A stretch of 39,823 bases of DNA from Bacteroides sp. (GTDB taxonomy: Bacteria; Bacteroidota; Bacteroidia; Bacteroidales; Muribaculaceae). Each line of letters begins with the position of its first letter. Positions within the stretch are counted from its first letter, which is position 1. Of the stretch, positions 1 to 8,410 are shown piece after piece. The notes below the pieces were generated by a model. The model ran no database searches, was not told where the DNA came from, and worked only from the letters and a program-made list of their open reading frames with translations. The stretch covers positions 67,314 through 107,136 of the forward strand of contig JAAVDX010000016.1 of the NCBI GenBank assembly GCA_014801585.1, written 5' to 3'. The translations under genes were made by a program, and so were the position numbers.

Positions 1-524
1 AAAGAACTTATTGATAACTCTATAGGAATTAATCCTCTCTCAATAAATGGGACCGCAACAAATTCTTGATTTAACACTATATTATTAAGTCGTTTTATCA
101 TTTCTGACGAGATTTTGTCTTGATATTTTTTTGTAATCCAAAACCTCACTTTAATGACACGATTTCTCGTCACGGAATATGTCATTAATAACCTAATAGC
201 CGATTTTAATTTTAAGTATGCTAGTTGTTCCAACATAGGTGAAGGAATCGCATTCAAAATTTCTTCTCTAAGTAGTACGCAAATTTGAGTTTGTGCCTTT
301 ATTATGCTGTGGATTTCATTGATAGACAAATTAGCTTCTTGTTCCATAAAATTTACATCAAGGGATGGAGCGAAATAATAAACATTGTACTGTCGTTGTG
401 ATTTACATAACACACTGTCATTGGCATTCTGTATGTAACTAAACTCTGGGATCAAGCCAGATTGTGCTATCGCATGCGAAATGGATATCAATACAAAAAA
501 GATTAATATAATTGGGCATCTCAT
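1..524 (-). CDS. Secreted protein of unknown function (C-terminus cut by window edge)
   Basis: An open frame starts with ATG at 522-524 and runs without a stop to base 1, giving at least 174 residues. The N-terminus (MRCPIILIFFVLISISHAIAQ) is a clear signal peptide with a probable signal peptidase I site after AIA, so the product is exported to the periplasm or outer membrane. The mature part is mixed charged and hydrophobic, with a central helical-looking stretch near residues 75-125. I recognise no domain. It is AT-rich like the next three minus-strand ORFs, which are also mostly exported, so it may belong to the same accessory cluster. The frame, start and signal peptide are seen directly; the function is unknown. 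Confidence 0.7.
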   Translation of the reverse strand, partial: MRCPIILIFFVLISISHAIAQSGLIPEFSYIQNANDSVLCKSQRQYNVYYFAPSLDVNFMEQEANLSINEIHSIIKAQTQICVLLREEILNAIPSPMLEQLAYLKLKSAIRLLMTYSVTRNRVIKVRFWITKKYQDKISSEMIKRLNNIVLNQEFVAVPFIERGLIPIELSISS

Positions 525-648
525 AATTCTAAATAAAGTATAATATTTATGTAAATTCAAGAATGTAATTATTCAACCAAAAGCTAAGCACTGCCTTTAG
601 CGATTGTTGGCAGACACCTCTTTCGAACTCTTTCCCTCGGATACCATA

Positions 649-665
649 CCGCAAATTCCTTGCGG
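649..665. repeat. Small perfect stem-loop (6-bp stem, 5-nt loop)
   Basis: CCGCAA at 649-654 faces TTGCGG at 660-665. It lies 3' of the 83-codon ORF on the minus strand. No T-run follows on either strand, so I do not call it an intrinsic terminator. Confidence 0.4.
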
Positions 666-676
666 CCAATGGTAAT

Positions 677-928
677 CTACTTATTATCCTTAAGGATTTC
701 TAGTGGATACCGTCCACAGTCTGTATTCAGATTGGTAAAACGTCTCTCAAACATATCGTATGGGGGATCCTGGTCTATATATAGAATCACACCGAAACTC
801 TTCACCTGATACGGGCGAAGATATCCATATCCACGTACAGATTCCGAATAGTGAGTAAGGATCCCCGGAAGATAGACAATATCGTTCACACTTATATATC
901 TATATCTTTCTTTGGCCTTTATAATCAA
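677..928 (-). CDS. Small ORF of unknown function, possible fragment or coupled gene
   Basis: This is an 83-codon frame starting at TTG (926-928). The start overlaps the TGA stop (925-927) of the aspartyl-protease-like gene upstream, which would fit translational coupling. The product has no signal peptide and no domain I recognise; it is rich in Tyr, Arg and Asp and looks like normal protein. After its TAG stop (677-679) the same frame continues for 30 protein-like codons (GRKEFAVWYPRERVRKRC and so on) to a second stop at 584-586. The annotated piece may therefore be the front part of a gene broken by a nonsense mutation, or leftover sequence. The non-ATG start and lack of homology keep confidence low. 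Confidence 0.35.
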   Translation of the reverse strand: MIIKAKERYRYISVNDIVYLPGILTHYSESVRGYGYLRPYQVKSFGVILYIDQDPPYDMFERRFTNLNTDCGRYPLEILKDNK

Positions 929-1818
929 TAATAAATCAGCCCTTTTGAAGAGTCTATATACACATATCTATTGCCAAAAAATGAAGGACCAATTAGACCA
1001 TCAATATCTTTGACAGACCAATTAAGAATATTAATAGGAATATTTTTGCAACTTAGTTCGCCAACAGAACATTTAGTTGCAAATATTCCCTTTCCTGCTT
1101 TTTTCCCATTTAAATGATATGTAGTTTTTATCCAGAAATTGGTGTTTTTAATCCAATTGGCAACTTTGGGGTGACTTCCGAATAACGATATATAGTTACC
1201 GCTTCCTAAATCAAAATTTAATCTAGTCATTATTGTACCTGTTGTCTGCTTTTCATCTTTGATCTCTAGTGAAGCTTCAATGATTGGCCTTGGCAGTAAC
1301 TCTACAATTCTGAAAGTATTTTTATCTTGTAAGTTAGCCTCATCTCGTGACACAAAGTCCATTGTAAGCTTTTTAAAATTAAGACAAATTAACGATCCCT
1401 GCGTCTCATCTTTATGTTCATAGTGTAGCAAATGAATAGGCAAAAGTAAATGCTTAAAATCTTTGAGAACAATTATCTTGTCATCGTAATAAAAATCGCC
1501 CAGTTTAATTCTTCCTCTATGAACACTTTGAACAGCATAATCCTTCCGATACGATTTGGCATGAGTGAATTCTACTGAGTCTGGCTCGAAAGCAGCGGTT
1601 TTACTGATTTCATTAAAAAATGCCTCATTACACATTATGTACCTGCAACCTGTCTCCAAAAGGATACTATCAACGTGAGTTTCATTCATTTGACCATTAA
1701 AATAGAAATGCCCATCTCTTTTATATAATTTATAGTGAGATTGAGCCTGAATATTAAGTACACAAAGAATGATGTTTAAAAAGAGCAGAATTATATTTTT
1801 AGCATATTTATTAATCAT
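925..1818 (-). CDS. Exported retropepsin-like (aspartyl protease-like) protein, two lobes, degenerate active sites
   Basis: The 297-residue product has an N-terminal signal peptide ending near NIQAQS. Two lobes each resemble the retropepsin-like proteins common in Bacteroidota. Lobe 1 has LETG at 54-57 where DTG would be expected, and closes with a pattern like LIGxDFLxxxxVTID at about 142-157. Lobe 2 has DLGSG at 203-207 and closes with DGLIGPSFF and an IDSSKGLIYY tail. In the family the Asp of D-T/S-G is catalytic and one comes from each lobe. Here lobe 1 has Glu and lobe 2 has Leu in place of Thr, so activity is doubtful. The fold call is by pattern only. Neighbours are small exported proteins of unknown role. 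Confidence 0.6.
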   Translation of the reverse strand: MINKYAKNIILLFLNIILCVLNIQAQSHYKLYKRDGHFYFNGQMNETHVDSILLETGCRYIMCNEAFFNEISKTAAFEPDSVEFTHAKSYRKDYAVQSVHRGRIKLGDFYYDDKIIVLKDFKHLLLPIHLLHYEHKDETQGSLICLNFKKLTMDFVSRDEANLQDKNTFRIVELLPRPIIEASLEIKDEKQTTGTIMTRLNFDLGSGNYISLFGSHPKVANWIKNTNFWIKTTYHLNGKKAGKGIFATKCSVGELSCKNIPINILNWSVKDIDGLIGPSFFGNRYVYIDSSKGLIYY

Positions 1819-2050
1819 GATTCAATCATTTAGCACATCAATCTGATAAGAGACATGGAATATAAGATGTATGTAATGCTATTATGCGTTATCTTTATTT
1901 ATATTAAAGAGATATTATACACCTAAATTCAAAATTCAAGGATTAATTACATAATTGAGTTATGCAATTATAAATAGATTATTTTATTAGTTATTAATAT
2001 TTTCTACTATTGTCTTTCCATAATTTAGGCTATGATTATAGGCTTAAAAT

Positions 2051-2407
2051 CTATCTAATCATCAATTCACTTGGTATTCTATTATCCCTACTTTTCTTTA
2101 CTTGAATTTCATATTGTAACAATACTGATTTCAAGTTTTTCTTAGATTTAGTTGAAATAATAACAACTCCACCCAGTCGAGGTTTAAAGTATTTCGTAAT
2201 AGCTGGGTCTTTTACGATTTCTACTTTTTCAATGTCATCTTTTAGAATACTGTCAATATTTTGAACTTCAATGCCATCGACCAAGTATACTGGCAGGTTA
2301 ATAGAATCACATTCTAATGTTTCCAATCGAATGCCAGAATCAGCTTCTTGCGCCAGAATATTCAAACACAAGAGTAGCATCGATACGATTATTAATAGTT
2401 TTCTCAT
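2051..2407 (-). CDS. Small exported protein with TonB-receptor-plug-like domain
   Basis: The 118-residue product has a signal peptide at 1-20 ending LNILAQ. Residues 38-88 follow the core of a TonB-dependent receptor plug: a PVYLVDGIEV opening, then IEKVEIVKDP, then GGVVIISTKSK. In receptors this corresponds to the segment from P-L-x-V-D-G to G-x-V-x-I-T-T-K. The protein stops about 30 residues later, so it has no beta-barrel. Free-standing plug-like domains are known in Bacteroidota as parts of larger exported proteins; a version of this size alone could be a decoy, a chaperone-like partner or a remnant. It is AT-rich like its neighbours. The similarity is seen by motif; the role is unknown. 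Confidence 0.6.
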   Translation of the reverse strand: MRKLLIIVSMLLLCLNILAQEADSGIRLETLECDSINLPVYLVDGIEVQNIDSILKDDIEKVEIVKDPAITKYFKPRLGGVVIISTKSKKNLKSVLLQYEIQVKKSRDNRIPSELMIR

Positions 2408-2568
2408 AACGGGATTGATTAATCACTTAATACTAACGCATAAATTCTTAAAATAGTATAATTTATGACAAAAAAGGTATTAATTTATGGATAACTTCAA
2501 CGATATGATATCGATTCAGAAATATAGTAACCCTCGAAAAGTTACTACATTGACTCATAGAAGATCTT

Positions 2569-3738
2569 TTAGAGGAGGGTAAGTAGGAGGGTGTCGGAGA
2601 TCATGAGGGCTGAGTCGGTGATGCAGAGACGGGAGTCGGGAGTCAGTCGGAGTTGGTCGTGGTCAATTGCCGGTCGGGCTTTGAGCAGGAGTGTACGGAG
2701 AGCCTCAGAGCCGAAACGGGTTTCATAGAGGTTCAGATCAAGTCCCTTTTTCATTCGCAGACCCAACATCAGCATCTCTTCTCGTCGCTCTTCCGGAGTG
2801 AGATGCTCCCGCTCTATCGGATAGTCGACGGAATCAGGACGTCCTTCGCTCCAATCACTCCAATGCGAGATGTAGCTTTTCAGATCGGCCGGGTTGGCCT
2901 TTCGCAGTGATTCCCCATCGAAGCTATGGGCCGACGGACCGATGCCTACGTAGGCCCTTCCGGTCCAATAACCGGAATTATGACGCGATTCGTAGCCGGG
3001 TCGGGCATAGTTGGAAGTCTCATAACGATCGTAACCCGCTTCCTCTAAGGTGGCAACAATCGTATCAAACATTTCAGCTGCTTCCTCCTCCCCTATCTGG
3101 GCAATCTTACCAGAGTCACGAAGATAGGTAAGTGCAGTTCCGGGTTCGTACATCAGGGAATATACGGATATGTGTTCGGGAGAGAGGGCTGTCAGCATTA
3201 CCAGATCCTGACGCAAATCAGAAAGCGTCTGATTCGGCAAACCGAAGATAAGGTCGGCACTTACATTATTAAACTCCGACGTAAGCAATTCCAAAGCCCT
3301 GCGGGCCTCCTCACCGCTATGCCGGCGTCCGATACTTCTCAGCGAGCTATCGGAAAAGGTCTGCACTCCAAGACTTACTCTGTTGACTCCTGATTGCTTC
3401 CAATAATCCACCGCTTCCGGATTCACATCTTCGGGATTCGCCTCAAGGGTAATCTCGCAATCGGGAGCGATGCGGTCGGCACCTATCAGATTCTTAATAG
3501 CGATAAGCAGACCTGCAAAAATCTCAACGGGGATAAGCGAAGGGGTGCCACCACCGAAATAGATCGACACGACATCGCAGCCTTCCCATTCGGAACGCCG
3601 CGAGCCTAATTCGTTGAGAAAGGAGGTAGTCAGCGCCTGCCAGTCAGCAATGCGCGCTCCGCCACTATAGAAATCGCAATAGATACATTTATTATTGCAA
3701 TAGGGCACATGAAAATAGAGAGAAATCGGATTATTCAC
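2569..3738 (-). CDS. hemW: HemW-like radical SAM protein (heme chaperone, formerly 'oxygen-independent coproporphyrinogen III oxidase')
   Basis: The 389-residue cytoplasmic protein carries the radical SAM cluster motif as C14-x3-C18-x2-C21 (PYCNNKCIYCDF), followed by YFGGGTPS and the EANPE and GVQTF motifs typical of the HemN/HemW superfamily. HemW binds a 4Fe-4S cluster and heme and is thought to deliver heme; it lacks the fourth cysteine right after the motif that marks true HemN, and so does this protein (CDFYS). Length matches HemW (about 375-400). The start is GTG at 3736-3738, since the protein then begins a few residues before the conserved SLYFHVPYC. It is divergent with the RelA/SpoT gene across a 134-bp gap. 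Confidence 0.9.
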   Translation of the reverse strand: MNNPISLYFHVPYCNNKCIYCDFYSGGARIADWQALTTSFLNELGSRRSEWEGCDVVSIYFGGGTPSLIPVEIFAGLLIAIKNLIGADRIAPDCEITLEANPEDVNPEAVDYWKQSGVNRVSLGVQTFSDSSLRSIGRRHSGEEARRALELLTSEFNNVSADLIFGLPNQTLSDLRQDLVMLTALSPEHISVYSLMYEPGTALTYLRDSGKIAQIGEEEAAEMFDTIVATLEEAGYDRYETSNYARPGYESRHNSGYWTGRAYVGIGPSAHSFDGESLRKANPADLKSYISHWSDWSEGRPDSVDYPIEREHLTPEERREEMLMLGLRMKKGLDLNLYETRFGSEALRTLLLKARPAIDHDQLRLTPDSRLCITDSALMISDTLLLTLL

Positions 3739-3801
3739 AAAAAAATAACGTGAAGCAGAAAAATTTATTAAAAAATTTTCTTATGGTTGTGAATTTTTTA
3801 A

Positions 3802-3809
3802 TAAATTTG
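3802..3809 (+). promoter_or_regulatory. Candidate -7 promoter element for the RelA/SpoT homologue
   Basis: TAAATTTG matches the Bacteroidota -7 consensus TAnnTTTG and lies 63 bp upstream of the ATG. No good TTTG lies about 20 bp upstream, so only half the promoter is convincing. Confidence 0.45.
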
Positions 3810-3872
3810 TAGCGAGCAACAAAGCCGTGGCGAGAGACAGTCGCGGAAGCTGCAGTAAAAAAATCTTGGCGT

Positions 3873-5798
3873 ATGGAGAAAACAGACCGAACCGACGATC
3901 GTAACAAGGAGGGGCGCACAACCCCGGCGGTGGATTATAACAAATTAGTCGAGGAGCGCGCTCAGCACGTTTTCGACGTGATGCAGTCGCGCAGTTCCGC
4001 GGAAGATATGGTGCGCCTGCGCGATGCTTTCGAGTTTGCCAAGGAGGCTCATGCTCCTCAGAAACGCCGCAGCGGTGAGCCTTATATTCTTCATCCCATA
4101 GCAGTAGCCGATATCGCGGCTTCGGAAATCAATCTTGACGTCAATTCGGTAATTGCAGCATTTCTCCATGACGTCGTGGAGGACACACCTCATTCAATCG
4201 ACGAAATTCAGCAGCGATATGGCGACGACGTAGCGTTTCTTGTGCGTGCCCTTACGAAGCAGAAGAAGGAGAAGTATGAGATGTCGAAACAGCTCGACAA
4301 TTTCAAACAGATGCTTAATTCTGTGCAGTATGATATCCGCGCTCTGCTTGTCAAGCTCTCCGACCGCCTTCACAATATGCGCACATTATCTTCGATGCGC
4401 ACCGATAAACAGATGAAGATAGCCGGCGAAACCGACTATTTCTATGCTCCACTGGCTACGCGTCTCGGCCTCTACGACGTAAAGACCGAATTGGAGAATC
4501 TATCGCTGCGTTTCAGATGTCCGCAGGAATATGCCGAACTTGAGCGCCGCATTAAGGATGACGAACTTGCCAATCGGGAGAAACTACGCATATTTATTGA
4601 TGAAATCTCCGTACTGCTCTCTTCCAACGGGATTAAAGCGCGAGTATTCTACGATTACAGGCGCCCATATTCGCTTTGGCGGAAGATGCACAAATATGGC
4701 GATGATTTCGATCATCTGAAGTATCGGCATTTTGTGGAGATCGTATTTAAGGAGCAGGAGGGTGTCTCGGAGAAGGAGACTGTACTGCGCATATATTCCT
4801 TGCTCACAGATCGTTTCAAGGAGAAACCCGGAGGAATCTCGAACTATATCGACTCTCCGAAAGAGAATGGGTATCAGAGTTTCCATCTCAAGCTTCTTGC
4901 CGACTACGGTCGCTGGGAGGAGGTGCACATCTGCAGCGAACGAATGGTGCGTAATTCAAGATTCGGATGTCTGTCGGATCGTTCGGAGGGTAATATACGC
5001 CGATGGATCAATAAATTCCGTGGCGTGCTTAAGGATATCGCTCAGCATGGGCAGGATGGCACTAACTTCATTGAGAATGTCGTGGCTTCTTTCTATAACG
5101 ACGATATCATGACCTTCACGCCGGAGGGGAAACCGATTATCATGCCTCAGAAAGCCACTCCAATAGATTTTGCTTACGAGATCCATTCCGAACTTGGACG
5201 ACATGCCAAATATTGCCGTATCAATGGCCGGTTAGCATCTATCAAGCAGCCTCTGCATCGTGGAGATATAGTGGAAATATTCACCGATCCGGAGTGTCAT
5301 CCCGAGGAGGACTGGCTTGACCATTCGGTGAGCTATAAGGCCCGGAGAGCCATCACCTCCTATCTTTCGAAGCAGAAAAAACCGGAGTTTGAACGTTGCG
5401 ATCATTGCCACCCGATTCCGGGAGAGGAGGTGATCGGTTTTAAGAATCCTGACGGGACTATCACCGTGCATAAACGCGACTGCAGCGTGGCTATCAGGCT
5501 GGCATCACAACAAGGGGACAATATCGTGGCCGTCAATTATCGTCCGGATGAGACTAAGTATCCTATTGAACTGATCATCACATGCATCGATCGGCCTCAT
5601 ATGATTATAGACATTATGGACTGCATTAGTAATCAGCTCTCTCTGAGTGTGGAAAGTCTGAATACTGCTACTACCGATTCGATCGTCACGCTGAAAATCA
5701 GATTGGGTGTGCATGACTACACGGAAATCCAGACTATCACGGCGGCGATCAAGGCAATACCGGATGTGGAGGAGGTCAGAGCGATTACCTTGAATTAG
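3873..5798 (+). CDS. Long RelA/SpoT homologue: intact (p)ppGpp hydrolase, degenerate synthetase
   Basis: The 641-residue protein has the full long-RSH layout. The HD hydrolase (about 30-200) keeps H74, H99-D100, E103-D104 and the DRLHNMRT block with D164 and N168. The synthetase region (about 255-365) is followed by TGS (about 410-475), a CxxCHPIPG zinc-finger/conserved-cysteine domain (509-537) and a C-terminal ACT domain (about 565-640). The synthetase region looks worn. Where Rel proteins have R-P-K-x-x-Y-S it reads D-Y-R-R-P-Y-S, the Asp of the D-L-x-A-V-R block is replaced (LKYRHFVEIVF), and EVQIRT has become EVHICS. NGYQS is kept. I infer a SpoT-like enzyme that mainly degrades (p)ppGpp. 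It is convergent with the next gene, 23 bp apart. Confidence 0.9.
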   Translation: MEKTDRTDDRNKEGRTTPAVDYNKLVEERAQHVFDVMQSRSSAEDMVRLRDAFEFAKEAHAPQKRRSGEPYILHPIAVADIAASEINLDVNSVIAAFLHDVVEDTPHSIDEIQQRYGDDVAFLVRALTKQKKEKYEMSKQLDNFKQMLNSVQYDIRALLVKLSDRLHNMRTLSSMRTDKQMKIAGETDYFYAPLATRLGLYDVKTELENLSLRFRCPQEYAELERRIKDDELANREKLRIFIDEISVLLSSNGIKARVFYDYRRPYSLWRKMHKYGDDFDHLKYRHFVEIVFKEQEGVSEKETVLRIYSLLTDRFKEKPGGISNYIDSPKENGYQSFHLKLLADYGRWEEVHICSERMVRNSRFGCLSDRSEGNIRRWINKFRGVLKDIAQHGQDGTNFIENVVASFYNDDIMTFTPEGKPIIMPQKATPIDFAYEIHSELGRHAKYCRINGRLASIKQPLHRGDIVEIFTDPECHPEEDWLDHSVSYKARRAITSYLSKQKKPEFERCDHCHPIPGEEVIGFKNPDGTITVHKRDCSVAIRLASQQGDNIVAVNYRPDETKYPIELIITCIDRPHMIIDIMDCISNQLSLSVESLNTATTDSIVTLKIRLGVHDYTEIQTITAAIKAIPDVEEVRAITLN

Positions 5799-5821
5799 GT
5801 CGATGACACCGGGATACGGGA

Positions 5822-6784
5822 TTAATCTTTAATTGAAAGGGAATTGATGTCGACGAGGTTGTGGAGGATTGCGAAGATTGTCAGTCCGGCGGGGGAATGT
5901 ATGCCGAGTTTTGAGGATATGTTGCGGCGGTAGGTAGTGACCGTGTGCACTGAAAGACAGAGGCGGTCCGCTATTTCCTTATTGGAGAGTCCCTCAGCCA
6001 CACATCGGATTACGTCGAGTTCCCGCTCTGTCATCTCGGCCAACGCTTCATCGGATTCCTTATTTTCAGTGATTGAATCAGGTCGGGAGGTCCGCATTTT
6101 CAGTTGCATGCTGCGTTCGAGATTTTCCACTGCCGGCATAAAAATCCGGTCTTCCACTTCGCAGTGAGAGCAGAGATCCTCATGGCACATCATGATATCG
6201 TTAAGCGCCGAGGCAAGAATCATCGTATCTTTATGATGATAATGGCGAATGAAGACCTCTTTCAATTCCGAAAGTTTGTCGGCCATGCTCGTATGACTTC
6301 CGGAATAGTCAGAGATACGGAAGTCATCTACGGTCTCGCCGTTGAGGAGTCGATCCACGTAGGAGAATATGCGATCGTTCTCATAGGTCATGTGGCGGCG
6401 CACCTCTGCGACGTAATCATCAAAAAATCGGAGAAGCAGGATATCGACATCCTCAATCGAGGATGAATTGAGCGAATCGATCAGTTTATGGCGGATCGAA
6501 GGAAGGAGGAAATCGAGGAAATATGTGTGGGCCTTACGCAGATATTCCATCATTGACGTCAGGGAGACGGGATAGATAGAATAGTCGCGACCGTCGATAA
6601 GATTACATACTGCAAGAAACGAACGATAATCTACAGAGTCATCCTCACATACCTGAATCACAGTCTTGTCGCCAAAACCGAAGGCTATACCAAAGCGCGA
6701 GGCCACCATCAGCAGCTGATTGTTGGCATCTATCAGCGACCGCATACGGTCGTCGGGAGAGAATGAGGGTTTCGGGTTATTCAT
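5822..6784 (-). CDS. Transcription factor: ScdA_N plus YtfE/RIC-like di-iron domain fused to LuxR-type HTH
   Basis: From ATG at 6782-6784 the product is 320 residues. Residues about 13-62 resemble the ScdA_N domain (RFGIAFGFGDKTVIQVC) but lack its usual double cysteine. A four-helix hemerythrin-like domain follows with H86, H131-x3-E135, H164 and H207-x3-E211. This is the same ligand order as the di-iron site of E. coli YtfE (H84, H129, E133, H160, H204, E208) with nearly equal spacing. The C-terminus (about 250-320) is a LuxR/GerE helix-turn-helix (MTERELDVIRCVAEGLSNKE). RIC proteins respond to nitric oxide and oxidative stress, so a redox- or NO-sensing regulator is inferred. An upstream TTG extension (to 6829) overlaps its own -7 element and is unlikely. 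Confidence 0.85.
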   Translation of the reverse strand: MNNPKPSFSPDDRMRSLIDANNQLLMVASRFGIAFGFGDKTVIQVCEDDSVDYRSFLAVCNLIDGRDYSIYPVSLTSMMEYLRKAHTYFLDFLLPSIRHKLIDSLNSSSIEDVDILLLRFFDDYVAEVRRHMTYENDRIFSYVDRLLNGETVDDFRISDYSGSHTSMADKLSELKEVFIRHYHHKDTMILASALNDIMMCHEDLCSHCEVEDRIFMPAVENLERSMQLKMRTSRPDSITENKESDEALAEMTERELDVIRCVAEGLSNKEIADRLCLSVHTVTTYRRNISSKLGIHSPAGLTIFAILHNLVDINSLSIKD

Positions 6785-6826
6785 ATCGTCGTAGTCAGAT
6801 AATTGTATACAATATTGGAATCTCTG

Positions 6827-6834
6827 CAAAGTTA
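6827..6834 (-). promoter_or_regulatory. Candidate -7 element for the RIC-LuxR regulator gene
   Basis: On the minus strand this reads TAACTTTG, an exact TAnnTTTG match, placing the transcript start about 35 nt before the ATG at 6784. No clear TTTG is seen at -33, which would suit an activated promoter. Confidence 0.5.
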
Positions 6835-6856
6835 CTGCATCTGCTAAATATAGGCT

Positions 6857-6951
6857 ATACTCATTTTTAGGGTATTTTTCTATGAAATGCCATAGAGAAC
6901 AACGGTATTTTATATCCGGATCTCCCGCGCAATACTCAAAAATAGGAGTAT
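6857..6951. promoter_or_regulatory. Two similar palindromes upstream of the RIC-LuxR gene (operator candidates)
   Basis: ATACTC-N7-GGGTAT at 6857-6875 and ATACTC-N8-GAGTAT at 6932-6951 share half-sites and an A/T-rich centre. Both lie just upstream of the regulator's -7 element, between it and the end of the pyr operon. Autoregulation is a guess. Confidence 0.4.
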
Positions 6952-6970
6952 CATATAAAGCAGGAGCGGG

Positions 6971-8410
6971 TTATAACCCTTGGGCAAGGTAGGGATTGCT
7001 GCGACTTTGGCGCTTTATTGCATCCGGATCGACGGATTGCTCTTTCAGACATTCCTCACACCAATGGCCGCCGCGCAATACGGACCATGCTGACAATCTG
7101 AATCTATGGCCCTCGGCACACCCCCATTCTAACGGGCGGTAGATATCTCCGATAGTGTAATCATCAGAAATCAATCGACCTCCGCGAAATTCGGCCGCTT
7201 CCTGCAGAGCCTTTGAATCGAGTTGGGCAATCTGAAGTGCTTCGTCGTAGCCATGCATCATGGTCAGAGCCATGTTGGAGGGTTCACGAAGATCGGCGGC
7301 CTGCCAGTCGGGCAGCCTGTCGTAGGCCTCACGGCTGCCCCAGGCCGCACGGATACGCAGTTCGTCATTGTCAGCTATCCATCGAAGCGGACCGAGCACT
7401 TTAGTTTGAGCCACCTTTTTCATAATTGCCTTGATAAGGAACGCGGGAGCAAGAGGAGCAAGCCGATAATAGAAAGGCAATCTTTGGCGGAGCTCGGCCA
7501 TATACTCCTTAAAGGTCAATTCGCTGCGAAAGGGGAACATTTCGGCAAGTTCATCTGAATCCTCATACCATACACCGTGGAAATTGCGCGTTGCGAACCA
7601 ATTGTAGTCGAACACTCGCTTCGGTCCGGGGGTACCAACTGCCGCCATCGTCATACACATGAAGTCGTAGTTGCCTTTGCGATAGGAGGAGCCGCCTCCT
7701 ATATTCCAGAAGTTTCTCCAGAATCTATCGGGAGTAGACTTTCTACAGATTTCAGCCATCAGACGACCGGAATCTTCTGCCGTGACCCATTCCAGAACAC
7801 CTTGCTGAGGGACATGGAAAGATATGGGATCAGAAGCCTTAGTCAGAAGACCGCTATGCATAATTGCAGTCTGTCGTAACGAGACCCAATATCGCAGACC
7901 GGATTCTGCCAACATGCGCTCGGCCATTACCTTTGACAGGGCATAGTTGTCGAATACGGCTATACGCATAGGGTCGCCTACGCGGGCCCAATGGAAAGGC
8001 TGATGACGCCAGCCGTATTGCGAAACCGACCCTACATAGACAAACCTTATTTCCTCTCCTCTTTCCTGCCTGCGAAGGGCGGCTTCTATAACGTTACGAG
8101 TGCCTTCGATATTGACTTTCAGAGTCTGCTCGGGATGCCAGTCAGCGGCCGGACTTACAAGGCCGCCGCAATGAAGGACAATATCGGCATCACCGACACC
8201 CTTTGCCACTGCTTCAGAATCCAACAGGTCACCCCATACCACATTTACCCCCTGCTTCTCAAACGGGGCAAGTATTCGGTGATTGCGCTTAGAGGGGCGT
8301 GCAAGCACAGTAATTCTGAAATTCTCCTCCTTCATCTGAGGGGAGAGAAGGGCGTAAAGGGTCTGCCGACCCATTACGCCCGTAGCTCCTGTCAGAAATA
8401 TTTTTCTCAT
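6971..8410 (-). CDS. Extended SDR (NAD-dependent epimerase/dehydratase) with C-terminal zinc-knuckle
   Basis: From ATG at 8408-8410 the protein has 479 residues; the start overlaps the pyrB stop as ATGA, so it is translationally coupled and is the last gene of the pyr operon. The N-terminus has the Rossmann motif TGATGVMG, then VGSVSQYG and the catalytic YALSK (YxxxK), typical of extended SDRs that bind NAD(P). The last 60 residues are unusual: GCAEGHRF, then GGHWCEEC, a C-H-C-C set like a small zinc ribbon. The substrate is unknown. Pyrimidine synthesis needs no SDR, so it may act on nucleotide-linked metabolites or simply share regulation. A longer start at 8440 would overlap pyrB more and is less likely. 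Confidence 0.8.
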   Translation of the reverse strand: MRKIFLTGATGVMGRQTLYALLSPQMKEENFRITVLARPSKRNHRILAPFEKQGVNVVWGDLLDSEAVAKGVGDADIVLHCGGLVSPAADWHPEQTLKVNIEGTRNVIEAALRRQERGEEIRFVYVGSVSQYGWRHQPFHWARVGDPMRIAVFDNYALSKVMAERMLAESGLRYWVSLRQTAIMHSGLLTKASDPISFHVPQQGVLEWVTAEDSGRLMAEICRKSTPDRFWRNFWNIGGGSSYRKGNYDFMCMTMAAVGTPGPKRVFDYNWFATRNFHGVWYEDSDELAEMFPFRSELTFKEYMAELRQRLPFYYRLAPLAPAFLIKAIMKKVAQTKVLGPLRWIADNDELRIRAAWGSREAYDRLPDWQAADLREPSNMALTMMHGYDEALQIAQLDSKALQEAAEFRGGRLISDDYTIGDIYRPLEWGCAEGHRFRLSAWSVLRGGHWCEECLKEQSVDPDAIKRQSRSNPYLAQGL

